Part shown: in pieces, positions 36,949 through 46,478 of the stretch
Layout of the letters: each line of letters opens with the position of its first letter
Numbering within the stretch: the stretch's first letter is position 1
NCBI RefSeq assembly: GCF_003226325.1
Contig: NZ_PDOD01000001.1
Location: 1,116,001-1,180,000, forward strand
From: Salipaludibacillus keqinensis
GTDB taxonomy: Bacteria; Bacillota; Bacilli; Bacillales; Salisediminibacteriaceae
Direction: 5' to 3'
Length of the DNA: 64,000 nucleotides
Notes under the pieces: model-generated
The model's input: only the letters and a program-made list of their open reading frames with translations
Database searches by the model: none
Told to the model about the DNA's origin: nothing
Made by a program: the position numbers and the translations under genes

Positions 36949-37903
36949 AGGCTTAAAAAAATTTTTCCCGGTGACTGGTGGAGTTTTCTCTCGGAAAATT
37001 GGAGAAGTAAAAGCCGTCAATGACGTTTCTTTCGAAGTCTATGAACGAGAAGTGTTAGGGATTGTAGGGGAGTCTGGATGTGGAAAATCAACCACTGGAA
37101 AAGCCTTGCTCCGATTAATCGAACCAACCGAAGGAGAAGTGATTTTCGACGGTGTGGATATCACCAAGCTCGATGATGAGGAAATGAGAAAAAAAAGGCG
37201 AGATATGCAAATTATCTTCCAAGATCCATACGCTTCTTTGAATCCACGCCATAAAGTAGAGAAAATTCTTGGAGAACCGCTGCTTATACATGGGATAGGT
37301 GACAAAGAGGAAAGGCAAAAAAAAGTACGAGATATATTGGAAATCGTCGGGCTGCCTGGTGAACACGCCAACCGCTATCCTCATCAGTTTAGCGGCGGTC
37401 AAAGACAAAGGATTGGTATTGCTCGAGCGCTCATTGTCAATCCGAAACTTATCGTTTGTGACGAACCTGTTTCCGCATTAGATGTCTCGATTCAATCACA
37501 AATATTGAATTTAATGGAAGACCTTCAAGAACAATTTGGTCTTACTTATGTATTTATCGCTCACGACTTAAGTGTTGTTAGACATATCAGCCATCGCATT
37601 GGAGTGATGTACTTAGGAAAAATGGTTGAATTAACAGGGAACGAAGAACTTTATAACAATCCGCTTCATCCGTATACTAAATCATTACTATCTGCCGTTC
37701 CTAATCCTGATCCAGATGTTAAAAAGGAACGAATGATTTTAGAAGGAGATGTTCCTAGCCCCTCCAACCCACCTTCTGGATGTGCTTTTCACACTCGCTG
37801 TCCGGATTGTATGGATATATGCAAACAAGTCCGTCCTGAATTTCAAGAATACTCTGATAACCATTTTGTAGCCTGTCATTTATATAGCGAGGAAAATAAC
37901 TAA
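36923..37903 (+). CDS. appF: Oligopeptide ABC importer ATPase, AppF/DppF type
   Basis: Second ATPase of the importer, 326 aa. Walker [10 protein letters not shown] near 51-59, signature [15 protein letters not shown], Walker [13 protein letters not shown], switch His in [10 protein letters not shown]-terminal [14 protein letters not shown] cluster. The ATG at 36923 is chosen with AAGGAGG about nine bases upstream; it overlaps the end of appD by 26 bases, which implies coupled translation. An ATG eight codons earlier is less likely. Confidence 0.9.
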   Translation: MPKPLLEVKGLKKFFPVTGGVFSRKIGEVKAVNDVSFEVYEREVLGIVGESGCGKSTTGKALLRLIEPTEGEVIFDGVDITKLDDEEMRKKRRDMQIIFQDPYASLNPRHKVEKILGEPLLIHGIGDKEERQKKVRDILEIVGLPGEHANRYPHQFSGGQRQRIGIARALIVNPKLIVCDEPVSALDVSIQSQILNLMEDLQEQFGLTYVFIAHDLSVVRHISHRIGVMYLGKMVELTGNEELYNNPLHPYTKSLLSAVPNPDPDVKKERMILEGDVPSPSNPPSGCAFHTRCPDCMDICKQVRPEFQEYSDNHFVACHLYSEENN

Positions 37904-37958
37904 ATGACTAGCTACAGATTTACATTAGCACTACCACAAATTTAAAGGGGGAAAAGTA

Positions 37959-39707
37959 ATGGGAATGAGAAAGGCTTGGTTACTTCTTCTAGCATTGGTC
38001 TTCGTTGTTGGATTAGCCGCCTGCGGCAACAACAATGAACCAGTGGATGCAGGAGAAAACAACGATGAAGTGAATGCAGGCAACAATGATGTTGAGGGAG
38101 CGAACAATAACGCTGAAGAGGCCAACAATGATGAGGCTAACAACGATGGAAACAACACGAATAACGAAGCTAACAATGAAACAATGGCTGAGGATCAAAC
38201 ACTGATCTTTGCCAGAGGGGGAGATTCAGTAAGTCTTGACTATGCAAGTGTAACCGACGGAGAATCTTCTCGTGTCACGCAACAAATTTACGAGTCACTT
38301 TTGCAGTTCGATGAAGATTCGTTTGAAATTGGTCCAGGCCTAGCAGAAGATTGGGATGTTGAAGATGATGGGCTGCGATTTGTTTTCCATTTGCGAGAAG
38401 GGGTTACGTTCCATGATGGAACAGATTTCAACGCTGATGCTGTTAAATTAAATTTTGAGCGCTGGGCAAATCCTGATCACGAATACCATTTCGCCGATGA
38501 AGGTTATGCTTACAGCGTTTACGGAACACAATTTGGTGGTTTTGAAGGTGATGATGGACACGTCATTGAGGAAATAAACGTACTTGGAGATTACGAAATA
38601 GAGTTTGTATTAAGAGAAAGGCTAGGCTCTTTCTTACAAAACATGGGTATGAGTTATTTTGCGATCACATCTCCAGCAGCATTTGAAGAGTATGGAAGCA
38701 GTATTAACGAAAACCCAGTTGGAACAGGACCATTTAAATTTATTAGTTGGTCCAAGGATGACAGTATCGTATTAGAAAAAAATGAAGATTATTGGCAAGA
38801 AGGTTTACCGAAGCTTGATTCAGTTATTTTCCAAGTCATCCCAGACAACTCTGCTCGTCTGACTGCTTTAAGATCAGGAGAGATCGACATTATGGACGGA
38901 CTGAACCCTGATGATGTTGAGGCTATTGAAGGGGAACCAGGGATAACTATGTTTGAACGTGCTACAAACAATATTGGTTATTTAGGATTTAACGCAGATA
39001 AAGAACCGTTTGACGATCCTGTTCTAAGAAGAGCTTTGAATCATGCCATTGACAAAGAATCATTAATTGCCGTTCTTTATGCTGGCTTAGCGGAACCTGC
39101 GAAAAATATTATTCCACCTCTTTATTTAGGCTATAACGATAACATTGAACCATATGAATATGATCCCGAGTTGGCGCAGGAATTACTTGAAGAAGCTGGC
39201 TACGGCGACGGTTTAGAATTTGATTTATGGACCATGCCAGTTGCTCGTCCATATATGCCAGATCCTCAAAGAGCTGCTGAAGTTATGCAAGCAAACTTCG
39301 CTGATATTGGAGTAACAGCTAATATTGTTTCTATGGAATGGGCCACATATTTAGAGCGTACTGAACAAGGGGAGCAAGATTTATTCATGCTTGGCTGGTC
39401 TGGTACGAATGGAGACCCTGATTATTTCTTTGGAAATTTGTTACATTCTGATGCCATTCCAGGAGGGAATAGAAACTTCTATCGCAACGACGAAGTGGAT
39501 GCTCTTTTAGACCAAGCAAAAACAAGCATCGATGAAGAAGAGCGTGCAGAATTGTACGAACAGGCTCAAGAAATCATTCATGAGGATGCTCCGATGATTC
39601 CGTTAGTTCATTCTATTCCTGTTTTAGCTGGTAATGAGCGAGTTAAGAATTATGTGCCTCACTTATCTACTAGTGAGCCATTAACGCACGTTGAATTAGC
39701 AGAGTAA
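37959..39707 (+). CDS. appA: Oligopeptide-binding lipoprotein, AppA/DppE type
   Basis: Outside peptide receptor, 582 aa. Signal peptide with lipobox LAAC (Cys about residue 22), then a 45-residue low-complexity linker of Asn, Glu, Asp and Ala, then the SBP_bac_5 domain (RVTQQIYESLLQFDEDSF entry, LREGVTFHDGTDFNADAVK). The acidic linker is typical of salt-tolerant Bacillaceae lipoproteins. AAAGGGGGAAAAGTA precedes the ATG. A strong hairpin lies between it and the permease genes, which likely gives more receptor than permease. Confidence 0.9.
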   Translation: MGMRKAWLLLLALVFVVGLAACGNNNEPVDAGENNDEVNAGNNDVEGANNNAEEANNDEANNDGNNTNNEANNETMAEDQTLIFARGGDSVSLDYASVTDGESSRVTQQIYESLLQFDEDSFEIGPGLAEDWDVEDDGLRFVFHLREGVTFHDGTDFNADAVKLNFERWANPDHEYHFADEGYAYSVYGTQFGGFEGDDGHVIEEINVLGDYEIEFVLRERLGSFLQNMGMSYFAITSPAAFEEYGSSINENPVGTGPFKFISWSKDDSIVLEKNEDYWQEGLPKLDSVIFQVIPDNSARLTALRSGEIDIMDGLNPDDVEAIEGEPGITMFERATNNIGYLGFNADKEPFDDPVLRRALNHAIDKESLIAVLYAGLAEPAKNIIPPLYLGYNDNIEPYEYDPELAQELLEEAGYGDGLEFDLWTMPVARPYMPDPQRAAEVMQANFADIGVTANIVSMEWATYLERTEQGEQDLFMLGWSGTNGDPDYFFGNLLHSDAIPGGNRNFYRNDEVDALLDQAKTSIDEEERAELYEQAQEIIHEDAPMIPLVHSIPVLAGNERVKNYVPHLSTSEPLTHVELAE

Positions 39708-39721
39708 TCACCGATTCAATT

Positions 39722-39781
39722 AAGGGCAGTTAGAGATTTCATTCGGGTTCTCCCGTTACTCTTCTCGACTGCCCTTTTTTT
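39722..39781 (+). terminator. Internal terminator between receptor and permeases
   Basis: AAGGGCAGT pairs with ACTGCCCTT over a long interior (about 36 bases), followed by seven T. Being inside an operon it probably acts as a partial stop. Confidence 0.75.
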
Positions 39782-39846
39782 AGAAAAAAACGGGTGAAAC
39801 TCTCTCTTGATCTACATACGATGAAAGAAAGCTAGAGGTGATCTCT

Positions 39847-40848
39847 ATGATTTCGTACACTATTCGAAGAATACTTATGCTCATACCTGTTTTAATAGGA
39901 ATGTCGTTAATTACCTTTTCGATCATTCATCTTATTCCAGGAAATCCCGCGCAAACAATATTAGGAGAACAAGCGACACCTCAGGCAATTGAACAGCTTG
40001 AAGAGCAGTTAGGTTTGAATGAGCCTTATTTTGTACAGTACGGGAATTATATGATGGGACTTGCCCAAGGAGATTTAGGGACGTCTCTTCGAACAAAGGG
40101 AGAGATTTCGTCTGAAATTTGGCCTTTTTTAGCTGCAACAATTGAATTGACTATTTTTGCCATGGTTTTTGCCATTATCGTAGGCGTAAACGCAGGAATA
40201 ATCAGTGCTTGGAAGCAAAATTCTATTTTTGATTATGCTAGTATGCTTATTGCACTGGTAGGTGTGTCGATGCCTATTTTCTGGCTCGGATTGATGGAAC
40301 AGTGGATTTTCGCTCAAGAATTAGGCTGGCTACCGGCATTCGGACGAGGGAATCCTCGTGATCCAGTGGAAACTGTAACTCACTTTTATCTCGTAGATTC
40401 CATGATTAACGGACGCCCTGATCAGATTTGGACTTCGTTCAAGCACCTTATTCTTCCCGGGGTAGCTCTCGGTACGATTCCAATGGCGATCATTGCAAGA
40501 ATGACGAGATCCAGTATGCTTGAAGTTCTTCGATCAGATTATATTCGAACAATTGAGGCGAAAGGTGCAAGGGATTTATCTGTTGTTTATCGTCATGGGT
40601 TCAAAAACGCTGTCATCCCCGTGTTAACAGTAGTAGGTCTTCAAACGGGAACACTTTTAGGAGGAGCCATATTAACAGAGACTATCTTTAGCTGGCCTGG
40701 AGTGGGGCGCTACGTATATGAAGCGATTGGCAATCGTGATTATCCAGTTATCCAATCAGGGATTATCGTCATCGCAACGATGTTCGTATTTATTAACTTA
40801 ATCGTCGATCTACTTTATAGCTATATCGACCCTAGAATTAAATATTAA
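39847..40848 (+). CDS. appB: Oligopeptide importer permease, AppB/DppB type
   Basis: Membrane subunit, 333 aa, six helices. N-terminal RRILMLIPVLIGMSLITFSI and the NPAQTILGEQAT block are family marks; the EAA loop is GARDLSVVYRHGFKNAVIPV. The ATG at 39847 is chosen for GAGGTG six bases upstream; a GTG at 39838 is part of that ribosome site. Confidence 0.92.
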   Translation: MISYTIRRILMLIPVLIGMSLITFSIIHLIPGNPAQTILGEQATPQAIEQLEEQLGLNEPYFVQYGNYMMGLAQGDLGTSLRTKGEISSEIWPFLAATIELTIFAMVFAIIVGVNAGIISAWKQNSIFDYASMLIALVGVSMPIFWLGLMEQWIFAQELGWLPAFGRGNPRDPVETVTHFYLVDSMINGRPDQIWTSFKHLILPGVALGTIPMAIIARMTRSSMLEVLRSDYIRTIEAKGARDLSVVYRHGFKNAVIPVLTVVGLQTGTLLGGAILTETIFSWPGVGRYVYEAIGNRDYPVIQSGIIVIATMFVFINLIVDLLYSYIDPRIKY

Positions 40849-40869
40849 AGAAAAGGAGGGAAGAGATAA

Positions 40870-41790
40870 ATGGAAATGACCACTCCTACTAACAAACAAC
40901 CTATGCCAGGCCCTGAACATCAAGACCCACAAGTCGTCCAAGAAGAATCAATTTCACCTTGGAAAGAAGCTTTCTGGCAGTTGAAAAAAAATAAACTTGC
41001 GATCGTAGGCCTCATCATCATTGTATTTTTCATTTTGGTTGCGATATTTGCACCTATTTTAACAAGTAATTCCTATCAAACAATGAATGCGACAGACCGA
41101 TTACAAGGACCTTCAGCTCAATATTGGTTTGGTACGGATGATTTAGGGCGAGATATTTTTACACGAATTGTCTATGGAGCGAGAATATCTCTTATGGTTG
41201 GCTTCTTCGCAGTGACAGGAGCATTGATATTTGGATCGTTATTAGGCATTGTGGCCGGGTATTTTGGGCGATGGATCGACATGCTCATCTCCCGAATATT
41301 TGATATTATGCTGGCATTTCCAAGTATTTTACTGGCCATTGCAATTGTAGCTATATTAGGGCCTTCCTTACAAAATGCATTAATAGCAATTGCCATTATT
41401 AATATTCCTATTTTTGGACGTCTTGTTCGCTCAAAAGTTATTTCTATTCGAGAAGAAGAGTATATCATGGCAGCTAAAGCTCAAGGCATGAAAAGCGGTC
41501 GAATTCTCTTTCATCATGTTCTGCCAAATAGCCTAGCGCCAATTATTGTGCAGGCTACCCTTGGATTTGGTACGGCAATACTTGAAGCAGCGGCATTAGG
41601 TTTTCTTGGTTTAGGTGCCCAACCACCCACTGCAGAATGGGGAAGGATGTTATCTGACTCAAGACAATACATTCAAAGTGCTCCTTGGACCGTGTTGTTT
41701 CCGGGATTCTCGATCATGCTAGTCGTATTAGGCTTCAACATGATCGGTGACGGGCTGCGAGATGCCCTTGACCCTAAATTGAAAAACTAA
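40870..41790 (+). CDS. appC: Oligopeptide importer permease, AppC/DppC type
   Basis: Membrane subunit, 306 aa. A polar N-terminal tail of about 45 residues, then six helices; contains YWFGTDDLGRDIFTRIVYGA, the DppC hallmark, and EAA loop AKAQGMKSGRILFHHVLPNS. AAAGGAGGG precedes the ATG, 21 bases after appB. Terminator-like hairpin downstream. Confidence 0.92.
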   Translation: MEMTTPTNKQPMPGPEHQDPQVVQEESISPWKEAFWQLKKNKLAIVGLIIIVFFILVAIFAPILTSNSYQTMNATDRLQGPSAQYWFGTDDLGRDIFTRIVYGARISLMVGFFAVTGALIFGSLLGIVAGYFGRWIDMLISRIFDIMLAFPSILLAIAIVAILGPSLQNALIAIAIINIPIFGRLVRSKVISIREEEYIMAAKAQGMKSGRILFHHVLPNSLAPIIVQATLGFGTAILEAAALGFLGLGAQPPTAEWGRMLSDSRQYIQSAPWTVLFPGFSIMLVVLGFNMIGDGLRDALDPKLKN

Positions 41791-41815
41791 TGAAAAAAGA
41801 TAGCTACGAGGATAA

Positions 41816-41872
41816 ACATCTTAAATACAAGGTCATTCTCCATGAGTGATCATGATTTTAAGGTGTTTTTTA
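41816..41872 (+). terminator. Terminator of the app-type operon
   Basis: ACATCTTAAA pairs with TTTAAGGTGT (one wobble), followed by TTTTT. Confidence 0.65.
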
Positions 41873-41959
41873 TTATTTACATATTCGATACTCCAGCTTT
41901 TCAAACATAAATAAAGTCAAATTAACACAGAGTATCATTTAAAATCAGGGGGGAAGAAC

Positions 41960-42514
41960 ATGTTTGTTTACAATATTGACGAGGACTTATCTCTAAAATT
42001 AATAAACTATCAAGATGCAGAAGCCATATTTGATTTAACGAACAGATCGAGGAATTATTTGCGAGAGTGGCTACCTTGGATCGATTATGTAACTAAACTA
42101 GAGGATACGATGAACTATATTAAAGAGTGTTTAACAGGTTTTGCCGAACAGAAAACAATGATTACAGCCATTGTATTTAAAAGAGAAATTATAGGTGTGT
42201 CAGGATACAATGAGATTAACTGGTCCAATCGAACAGCTCACATCGGATATTGGTTGGGTGAAGGGTATCAAGGAAAGGGTCTCGTGACAAAAGTCGTTTG
42301 GGCATTAACTGACTACGCATTCCGAGAGCTAAGATTAAATAAAGTAGACATCCGCGCTGCAGAAGGTAACCATAAAAGCAGGGCGATACCTGAGCGACTA
42401 GGATTCGTTGAAGAAGGTAGTATTAGGCAAGCCGAGTGGCTTTATGATCATTATGTCGATCATATCGTTTATGGCATGCTTGTAGATGAGTGGGGGGAAA
42501 TAATAACTAGGTAG
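41960..42514 (+). CDS. GNAT acetyltransferase, RimJ/RimL type
   Basis: Cytosolic acetyl-CoA-dependent N-acetyltransferase, 184 aa. The RimL-like block reads RNYLREWLPWID near 29-40 and the acetyl-CoA loop IGYWLGEGYQGKGLVTK near 94-110. Close in plan to B. subtilis YdaF. Substrate unknown: ribosomal protein L12 terminus, polyamine or antibiotic are all possible. AGGGGGGAAGAAC precedes the ATG. Confidence 0.87.
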   Translation: MFVYNIDEDLSLKLINYQDAEAIFDLTNRSRNYLREWLPWIDYVTKLEDTMNYIKECLTGFAEQKTMITAIVFKREIIGVSGYNEINWSNRTAHIGYWLGEGYQGKGLVTKVVWALTDYAFRELRLNKVDIRAAEGNHKSRAIPERLGFVEEGSIRQAEWLYDHYVDHIVYGMLVDEWGEIITR

Positions 42515-42574
42515 GTAACAAATCAATAAAAATACATTTTAAATAAGGAACAAAAGTTGTTCATTCGTTTTATG

Positions 42575-42658
42575 TGTTGGAGTTGTTCGACCAAAGTATG
42601 CTGTTGTCCAGCCAAACTTCCTATGTGTTCAGCCAAAAACATCTCTTGTTCAGCCGAC
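42575..42658 (+). repeat. 21-bp periodic repeat, four units
   Basis: Units at 42575, 42596, 42617 and 42638 share a right half near TGTTCAGCCAAA while the left 8-9 bases vary. Spacing is exactly 21 bases throughout. The region lies between two same-strand genes and upstream of the aldA hairpin. Confidence 0.6.
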
Positions 42659-42692
42659 TGGAAAGAGAATGTTTAGTTCCTTACCAAATTAG

Positions 42693-42730
42693 GGAAAAGT
42701 CTTCTATATTATTAAGAGGAGGCTTTTTCC
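42693..42730 (+). promoter_or_regulatory. Hairpin covering the aldA ribosome site
   Basis: GGAAAAGTCTTC (42693-42704) pairs with GAGGAGGCTTTTTCC (42716-42730) with one bulged T and two wobbles, loop of 11 bases. The 3' arm contains the Shine-Dalgarno GAGGAGG and ends directly at the ATG, so folding would block translation. It could also act as a terminator. Confidence 0.55.
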
Positions 42731-44182
42731 ATGAAGCAGCATCAAATATATATTAATGGTGAATACATGAACTCTACATCAAGTGAAACGATCGATATTC
42801 TCAACCCAGCTACAGAGGAAGTTATCTCAAGGATTCCTAATGGAACTGAAGAAGATGCGAATCGAGCAATAGATGCGGCTTTTCAGGCTCAAAAGGAATG
42901 GGAGAAGGTTCCCTCTAATGAACGTGGCCAAATCGTTCGTGATATTGGTTTGAAACTTAAAGATCAACGGGATAGATTCATAGATCTATTAATAGAAGAG
43001 CAAGGAAAAAGCTATGAGATGGCTAGTGGAGAAGTGGATTTAGCAATCGATTACTTTCAATACATGTCAGAGTGGGCAAGAAGAATCGAAGGAGAAATTT
43101 TGCCGAGTGATCGGCCAAATGAAAATATCTTTATCCATAAACGCCCTATAGGTGTGGTAGCAGGGATTGTTCCATGGAATTTCCCTGTCTTTATTCTTGC
43201 GAGAAAAGTGGCAACCTCTCTTATTGCCGGTTGTACAATTGTCTTAAAACCTAGTCAACAAACGCCTAACACAGCAGCTGAATTCACGAAGATGGTTCAC
43301 GAAATGGACATTTTGCCTAAAGGAGTTTATAACTATATCACTGGAAAAGGCTCAACGATTGGAAACGTGATGGCATCACACGAAAAAGTAGCCATGGTCA
43401 CCATGACAGGCAGCATTCCAGCGGGGGTTAAGGTGATGGAAGCTGCTGCGAAAAATATCACAAAAGTGAATTTAGAGCTTGGCGGGAAAGCACCTGCCAT
43501 CGTGACAGAACACGCTGATCTCGATTTAGCAGTAGAAAATATCACGAAGAGTCGAATTATTAATGCTGGACAAGCTTGTACTAACGCCGAAAGAGTATAT
43601 GTTCATGAACGCGTTGCGGAAGAATTCACCAGAAAAATAACTGATTCTATGTCTAAAGTGACCTATGGGGATCCATTAAATGATACCAGTTTGGATATGG
43701 GGCCACTTGTTAGTAAGGATCGGTTGGAAGACGTAGATGAAATGGTAAGAGAAGCGATAGAGCAAGGTGCAAAAGTAGAAACAGGTGGAGAACCAGCAAA
43801 CACAGAAAAGGGTTATTTTTATAAACCAACAGTGTTAACGAATGTATCTCACGACATGGCGATTATTCGAGATGAAATTTTTGGTCCCGTCTTACCGATT
43901 GTTACGTATAAAACTCTTGATGAGGTTATTGATAAAGCAAATGATTCGGAATATGGCCTATCCTCGTCTGTTTATACTGAGAATTATCATCAAGCGATGA
44001 AACTGACAAATGGTCTTCGTTTCGGTGAAACTTTTGTTAACCGGGAAAATTTCGAGGCTGTCCAAGGTTATCATGCAGGATTTAGGAAATCTGGTATCGG
44101 TGGAGCAGATGGAAAACATGGCTTAGAAGATTTCCTAAGTACTCAAGTAGTGTATATGCAATTTAAAGACGATCAACAGTAA
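42731..44182 (+). CDS. aldA: Lactaldehyde/glycolaldehyde dehydrogenase, AldA type
   Basis: Cytosolic NAD-dependent aldehyde dehydrogenase, 483 aa. It follows E. coli AldA nearly block by block: GILPWNFP-like GIVPWNFPVFILARK, MVTMTGSIPAGVKVM, ELGGKAPAIV with catalytic Glu, nucleophile Cys in INAGQACTNAERV, and the AldA-specific end FVNRENFEAVQGYHAGFRKSG's first part and GGADGKHGL. It oxidises lactaldehyde or glycolaldehyde to the acid. The ATG directly abuts a hairpin holding the ribosome site, so translation is likely controlled. Confidence 0.9.
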   Translation: MKQHQIYINGEYMNSTSSETIDILNPATEEVISRIPNGTEEDANRAIDAAFQAQKEWEKVPSNERGQIVRDIGLKLKDQRDRFIDLLIEEQGKSYEMASGEVDLAIDYFQYMSEWARRIEGEILPSDRPNENIFIHKRPIGVVAGIVPWNFPVFILARKVATSLIAGCTIVLKPSQQTPNTAAEFTKMVHEMDILPKGVYNYITGKGSTIGNVMASHEKVAMVTMTGSIPAGVKVMEAAAKNITKVNLELGGKAPAIVTEHADLDLAVENITKSRIINAGQACTNAERVYVHERVAEEFTRKITDSMSKVTYGDPLNDTSLDMGPLVSKDRLEDVDEMVREAIEQGAKVETGGEPANTEKGYFYKPTVLTNVSHDMAIIRDEIFGPVLPIVTYKTLDEVIDKANDSEYGLSSSVYTENYHQAMKLTNGLRFGETFVNRENFEAVQGYHAGFRKSGIGGADGKHGLEDFLSTQVVYMQFKDDQQ

Positions 44183-44232
44183 GAATTGTGAGGTAGGCGG
44201 GCCTGAAATGTGCCCACGTTACCGGAACAATT

Positions 44233-44268
44233 AAAAGACGCTTCCTTAACAGGAGGCGTCGTTTTATT
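44233..44268 (+). terminator. Terminator of aldA
   Basis: GACGCTTCCT pairs with AGGAGGCGTC (one wobble), loop TAAC, then GTTTTATTTT. Confidence 0.85.
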
Positions 44269-44523
44269 TTATCAAAAGAATCTTCAATTCAAAGATGTTA
44301 TGACAGTTATCGTCTGAAAAATCAGTTTTTAAACGATCGTTTAAAATTTATGTGTTTTTTTATCGAATCACTTCGAAATTAATAATTTTATGCCAACAAG
44401 TGAAAGTTATTAGAAGTTTTAAACAGATCCTCAGAAATTATAGTGTACATTAACTGGCTGACGGTTTTATAAATGAGTGTTTTCGAGTAAAATAGATGGT
44501 GGATAAAGAAGGGGGAAATCAAA
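44269..44523. other. AT-rich gap without a visible gene
   Basis: About 250 bases with no ORF that has a ribosome site. An inverted AACGATCGTT-like palindrome occurs near 44332-44342; no assigned role. Confidence 0.4.
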
Positions 44524-44871
44524 ATGACAAACAATGAACCATTACCGCCAAAAACGTGTGAGATTGACAGAATGATTACTAAACCTGAAGATATAAAGAA
44601 AGTCCTTCAAGGAAAGAAAACAGCTACGAGAAGAAATGGAAGGTATGCTGATCCAGGGGAAATTATGCACTTAGAAGGCAAGTCTTTCAGGGTAGAACGA
44701 GTATACAGACAGACGCTCGGGGATCTGACCGATGAAATTGCTAACCAGGAAGGTTATGAAAATCTTGAAGCCTATAAACAATCCATTTTGTCCATTCATC
44801 CTGGAATGCCTTGGAAAGACGATATGAAGGTCTGGGCTCATGATTTTAGTGCTGTAGAAGATGAGGCCTAA
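44524..44871 (+). CDS. ASCH-domain protein
   Basis: Cytosolic protein of 115 aa with an ASCH (PUA-like) fold. The GxKxxxxR signature reads QGKKTATRRNGRY near 35-47, followed by PGEIMHLEGKSFRVERVYRQTLGDL's strand pattern. ASCH proteins bind RNA or modified nucleosides; some are amidohydrolases for N4-acetylcytidine, but the short motif here does not decide. AAGGGGGAAATCAAA precedes the ATG. Single gene. Confidence 0.75.
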   Translation: MTNNEPLPPKTCEIDRMITKPEDIKKVLQGKKTATRRNGRYADPGEIMHLEGKSFRVERVYRQTLGDLTDEIANQEGYENLEAYKQSILSIHPGMPWKDDMKVWAHDFSAVEDEA

Positions 44872-44880
44872 CGAAACTGA

Positions 44881-44909
44881 AATCCCTCGTGCAAAGAGGG
44901 ATTTTTTTC
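44881..44909 (+). terminator. Terminator of the ASCH gene
   Basis: AATCCCTC pairs with GAGGGATT, loop of seven bases, then TTTTT. Confidence 0.85.
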
Positions 44910-45010
44910 TCTACAATTTAATACATACGTTAATTTAGTTACGATAAACCAAGATGGTTTCAACACGTAAGACATCAACGGTGAAATTATTTATTAAAGG
45001 GGTGAATTAA

Positions 45011-45559
45011 ATGAACATACGAAAAGCAACGGTTGAAGATGCTAAAGGAATGGCACGAGTGCATGTGGACTGCTGGAGGTCTGCATATGAAGGGATTTTG
45101 CCTTCTGATCTCTTAAACAACCTTTCTTATAAGGATCGTGAACAAAGGTGGATTAAAAATATTCCGTTGTCCACTTCAGGTGGTTCGATGACGTTTGTCG
45201 TCGAGAATGAAGAAGGGAAGATTGTAGGTTTTGCATTAGGAGGTACGATGAGAGATGCCCGATTAAGAATGAAATATACTGGGGAACTTTATGGACTTTA
45301 TGTACACCCTAATAACCAACAGAAAGGGTTCGGCAAGAAGCTTTTCGAAAGTGTTGTTCATCATCTAGTCTCTTTACATCATTCATCTATCGCATTATGG
45401 ACATTTAAGGGACATCACTCATGTTCGTTTTACAATCATTTAGGAGGAGAAAAAGTTTACGACAAAAAAACGACCATAGGTGGAACCGAACTAACTGAAT
45501 GGGCTTACGGATGGGATGATTTATCTTCATTTCCTATAAACATAGACCAACTTAATTAA
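45011..45559 (+). CDS. GNAT acetyltransferase
   Basis: Cytosolic acetyltransferase, 182 aa. Motifs: IRKATVEDAKGMARVHVDCWRSAY's opening as in the YobR/PhnO-like group, and acetyl-CoA loop LYVHPNNQQKGFGKKLF near 97-113. The C-terminus FYNHLGGEKVYDK is typical. Substrate unknown. GGGGTGAATTAA precedes the ATG. Confidence 0.85.
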   Translation: MNIRKATVEDAKGMARVHVDCWRSAYEGILPSDLLNNLSYKDREQRWIKNIPLSTSGGSMTFVVENEEGKIVGFALGGTMRDARLRMKYTGELYGLYVHPNNQQKGFGKKLFESVVHHLVSLHHSSIALWTFKGHHSCSFYNHLGGEKVYDKKTTIGGTELTEWAYGWDDLSSFPINIDQLN

Positions 45560-45662
45560 TAAATACAGTTGTTACCGCGTTACTAGTGTTTACATTATTT
45601 TATTGATAGTATTAACAGATATCTTAAAACTACTTAGTAGAATATCTATGGAGGTGTGCATA

Positions 45663-46427
45663 TTGCCTGATTCAATTAGACGTTTAATCCGTAGTGGAAA
45701 GCACCAAGGAACGACAAGTGGTTATTTACCGTCTTATATTCAAACGAACGTGGTGATTTTACCGAAAGAGTACGCTGATGAATTTCGAGAGTTTACCAAG
45801 CTCAATCCTAAATCGTGTCCTCTTTTAGATGAACTTGCACCAGGGGAGTTCAGTCCCGCTTTAGCAAAGGACGCAGATATAAGAACTGATGTCCCTCAAT
45901 ACAGAGTGTATCGGTCTGATGGTCAATATGAAGTTGTTAGCGACATCCGCCCTTATTGGCAAAGTGATTTTGTTACATTTCTCATTGGGTGCAGCTTCAC
46001 TTTCGAATCAGCCTTGCAAGAAGAGAACATAACACTCCGACATGTCGAAGAAAATGTTACAGTTCCCATGTATAAAACGAACATTCAAACAGTTCCGTCA
46101 GGGCCCTTCTCTGGACCCATGGTTGTCTCTATGCGGCCTATTCCGGCTTCCGATGTAGATAAAGCAATTAAAATTACTGGGAAATTCCCTTCTGTTCACG
46201 GATCTCCTATTCACGCAGGCGACCCAAGTGAAATCGGTATTGTAGATATAAGGAAACCCGATTATGGGGACACAGTGACAATTAGGGAGAACGAAATTCC
46301 AGTCTTTTGGGCTTGTGGGGTTACTCCACAACAGGCAATCTTACATGCTAAACTCCCCATCGTCATCACTCATGAACCGGGCAAGATGTTTGTGACGGAT
46401 GTGAAGCATGAGGCGTATAGAGAATAA
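45663..46427 (+). CDS. UPF0317 / DUF1445 putative hydro-lyase (YcsI-like)
   Basis: Cytosolic protein of 254 aa, B. subtilis YcsI being about 257. Family marks: GTTSGYLPSYIQTNVVILP at the N-terminus, CPLLDELAPGEFSP, FLIGCSFTFESAL and the C-terminal TPQQAILHAKLPIVITHEPG. The family is annotated as putative hydro-lyase and related to D-glutamate cyclases; activity is not proven here. TTG at 45663 is chosen because GGAGGT lies seven bases upstream. Confidence 0.85.
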   Translation: MPDSIRRLIRSGKHQGTTSGYLPSYIQTNVVILPKEYADEFREFTKLNPKSCPLLDELAPGEFSPALAKDADIRTDVPQYRVYRSDGQYEVVSDIRPYWQSDFVTFLIGCSFTFESALQEENITLRHVEENVTVPMYKTNIQTVPSGPFSGPMVVSMRPIPASDVDKAIKITGKFPSVHGSPIHAGDPSEIGIVDIRKPDYGDTVTIRENEIPVFWACGVTPQQAILHAKLPIVITHEPGKMFVTDVKHEAYRE

Positions 46428-46449
46428 CTTTAAAGTACTTTCATTTGGG

Positions 46450-46478
46450 AAAGCTATGAGAAATCATGGCTTTTTTTG
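46450..46478 (+). terminator. Terminator of the UPF0317 gene
   Basis: AAGCTATGA pairs with TCATGGCTT (one wobble) around GAAA, followed by TTTTT. Confidence 0.8.

Noticed and set aside
42574-42756. ORF over the 21-bp array
   Set aside because: It overlaps the aldA start, lacks a ribosome site and its residues do not repeat as the DNA does.
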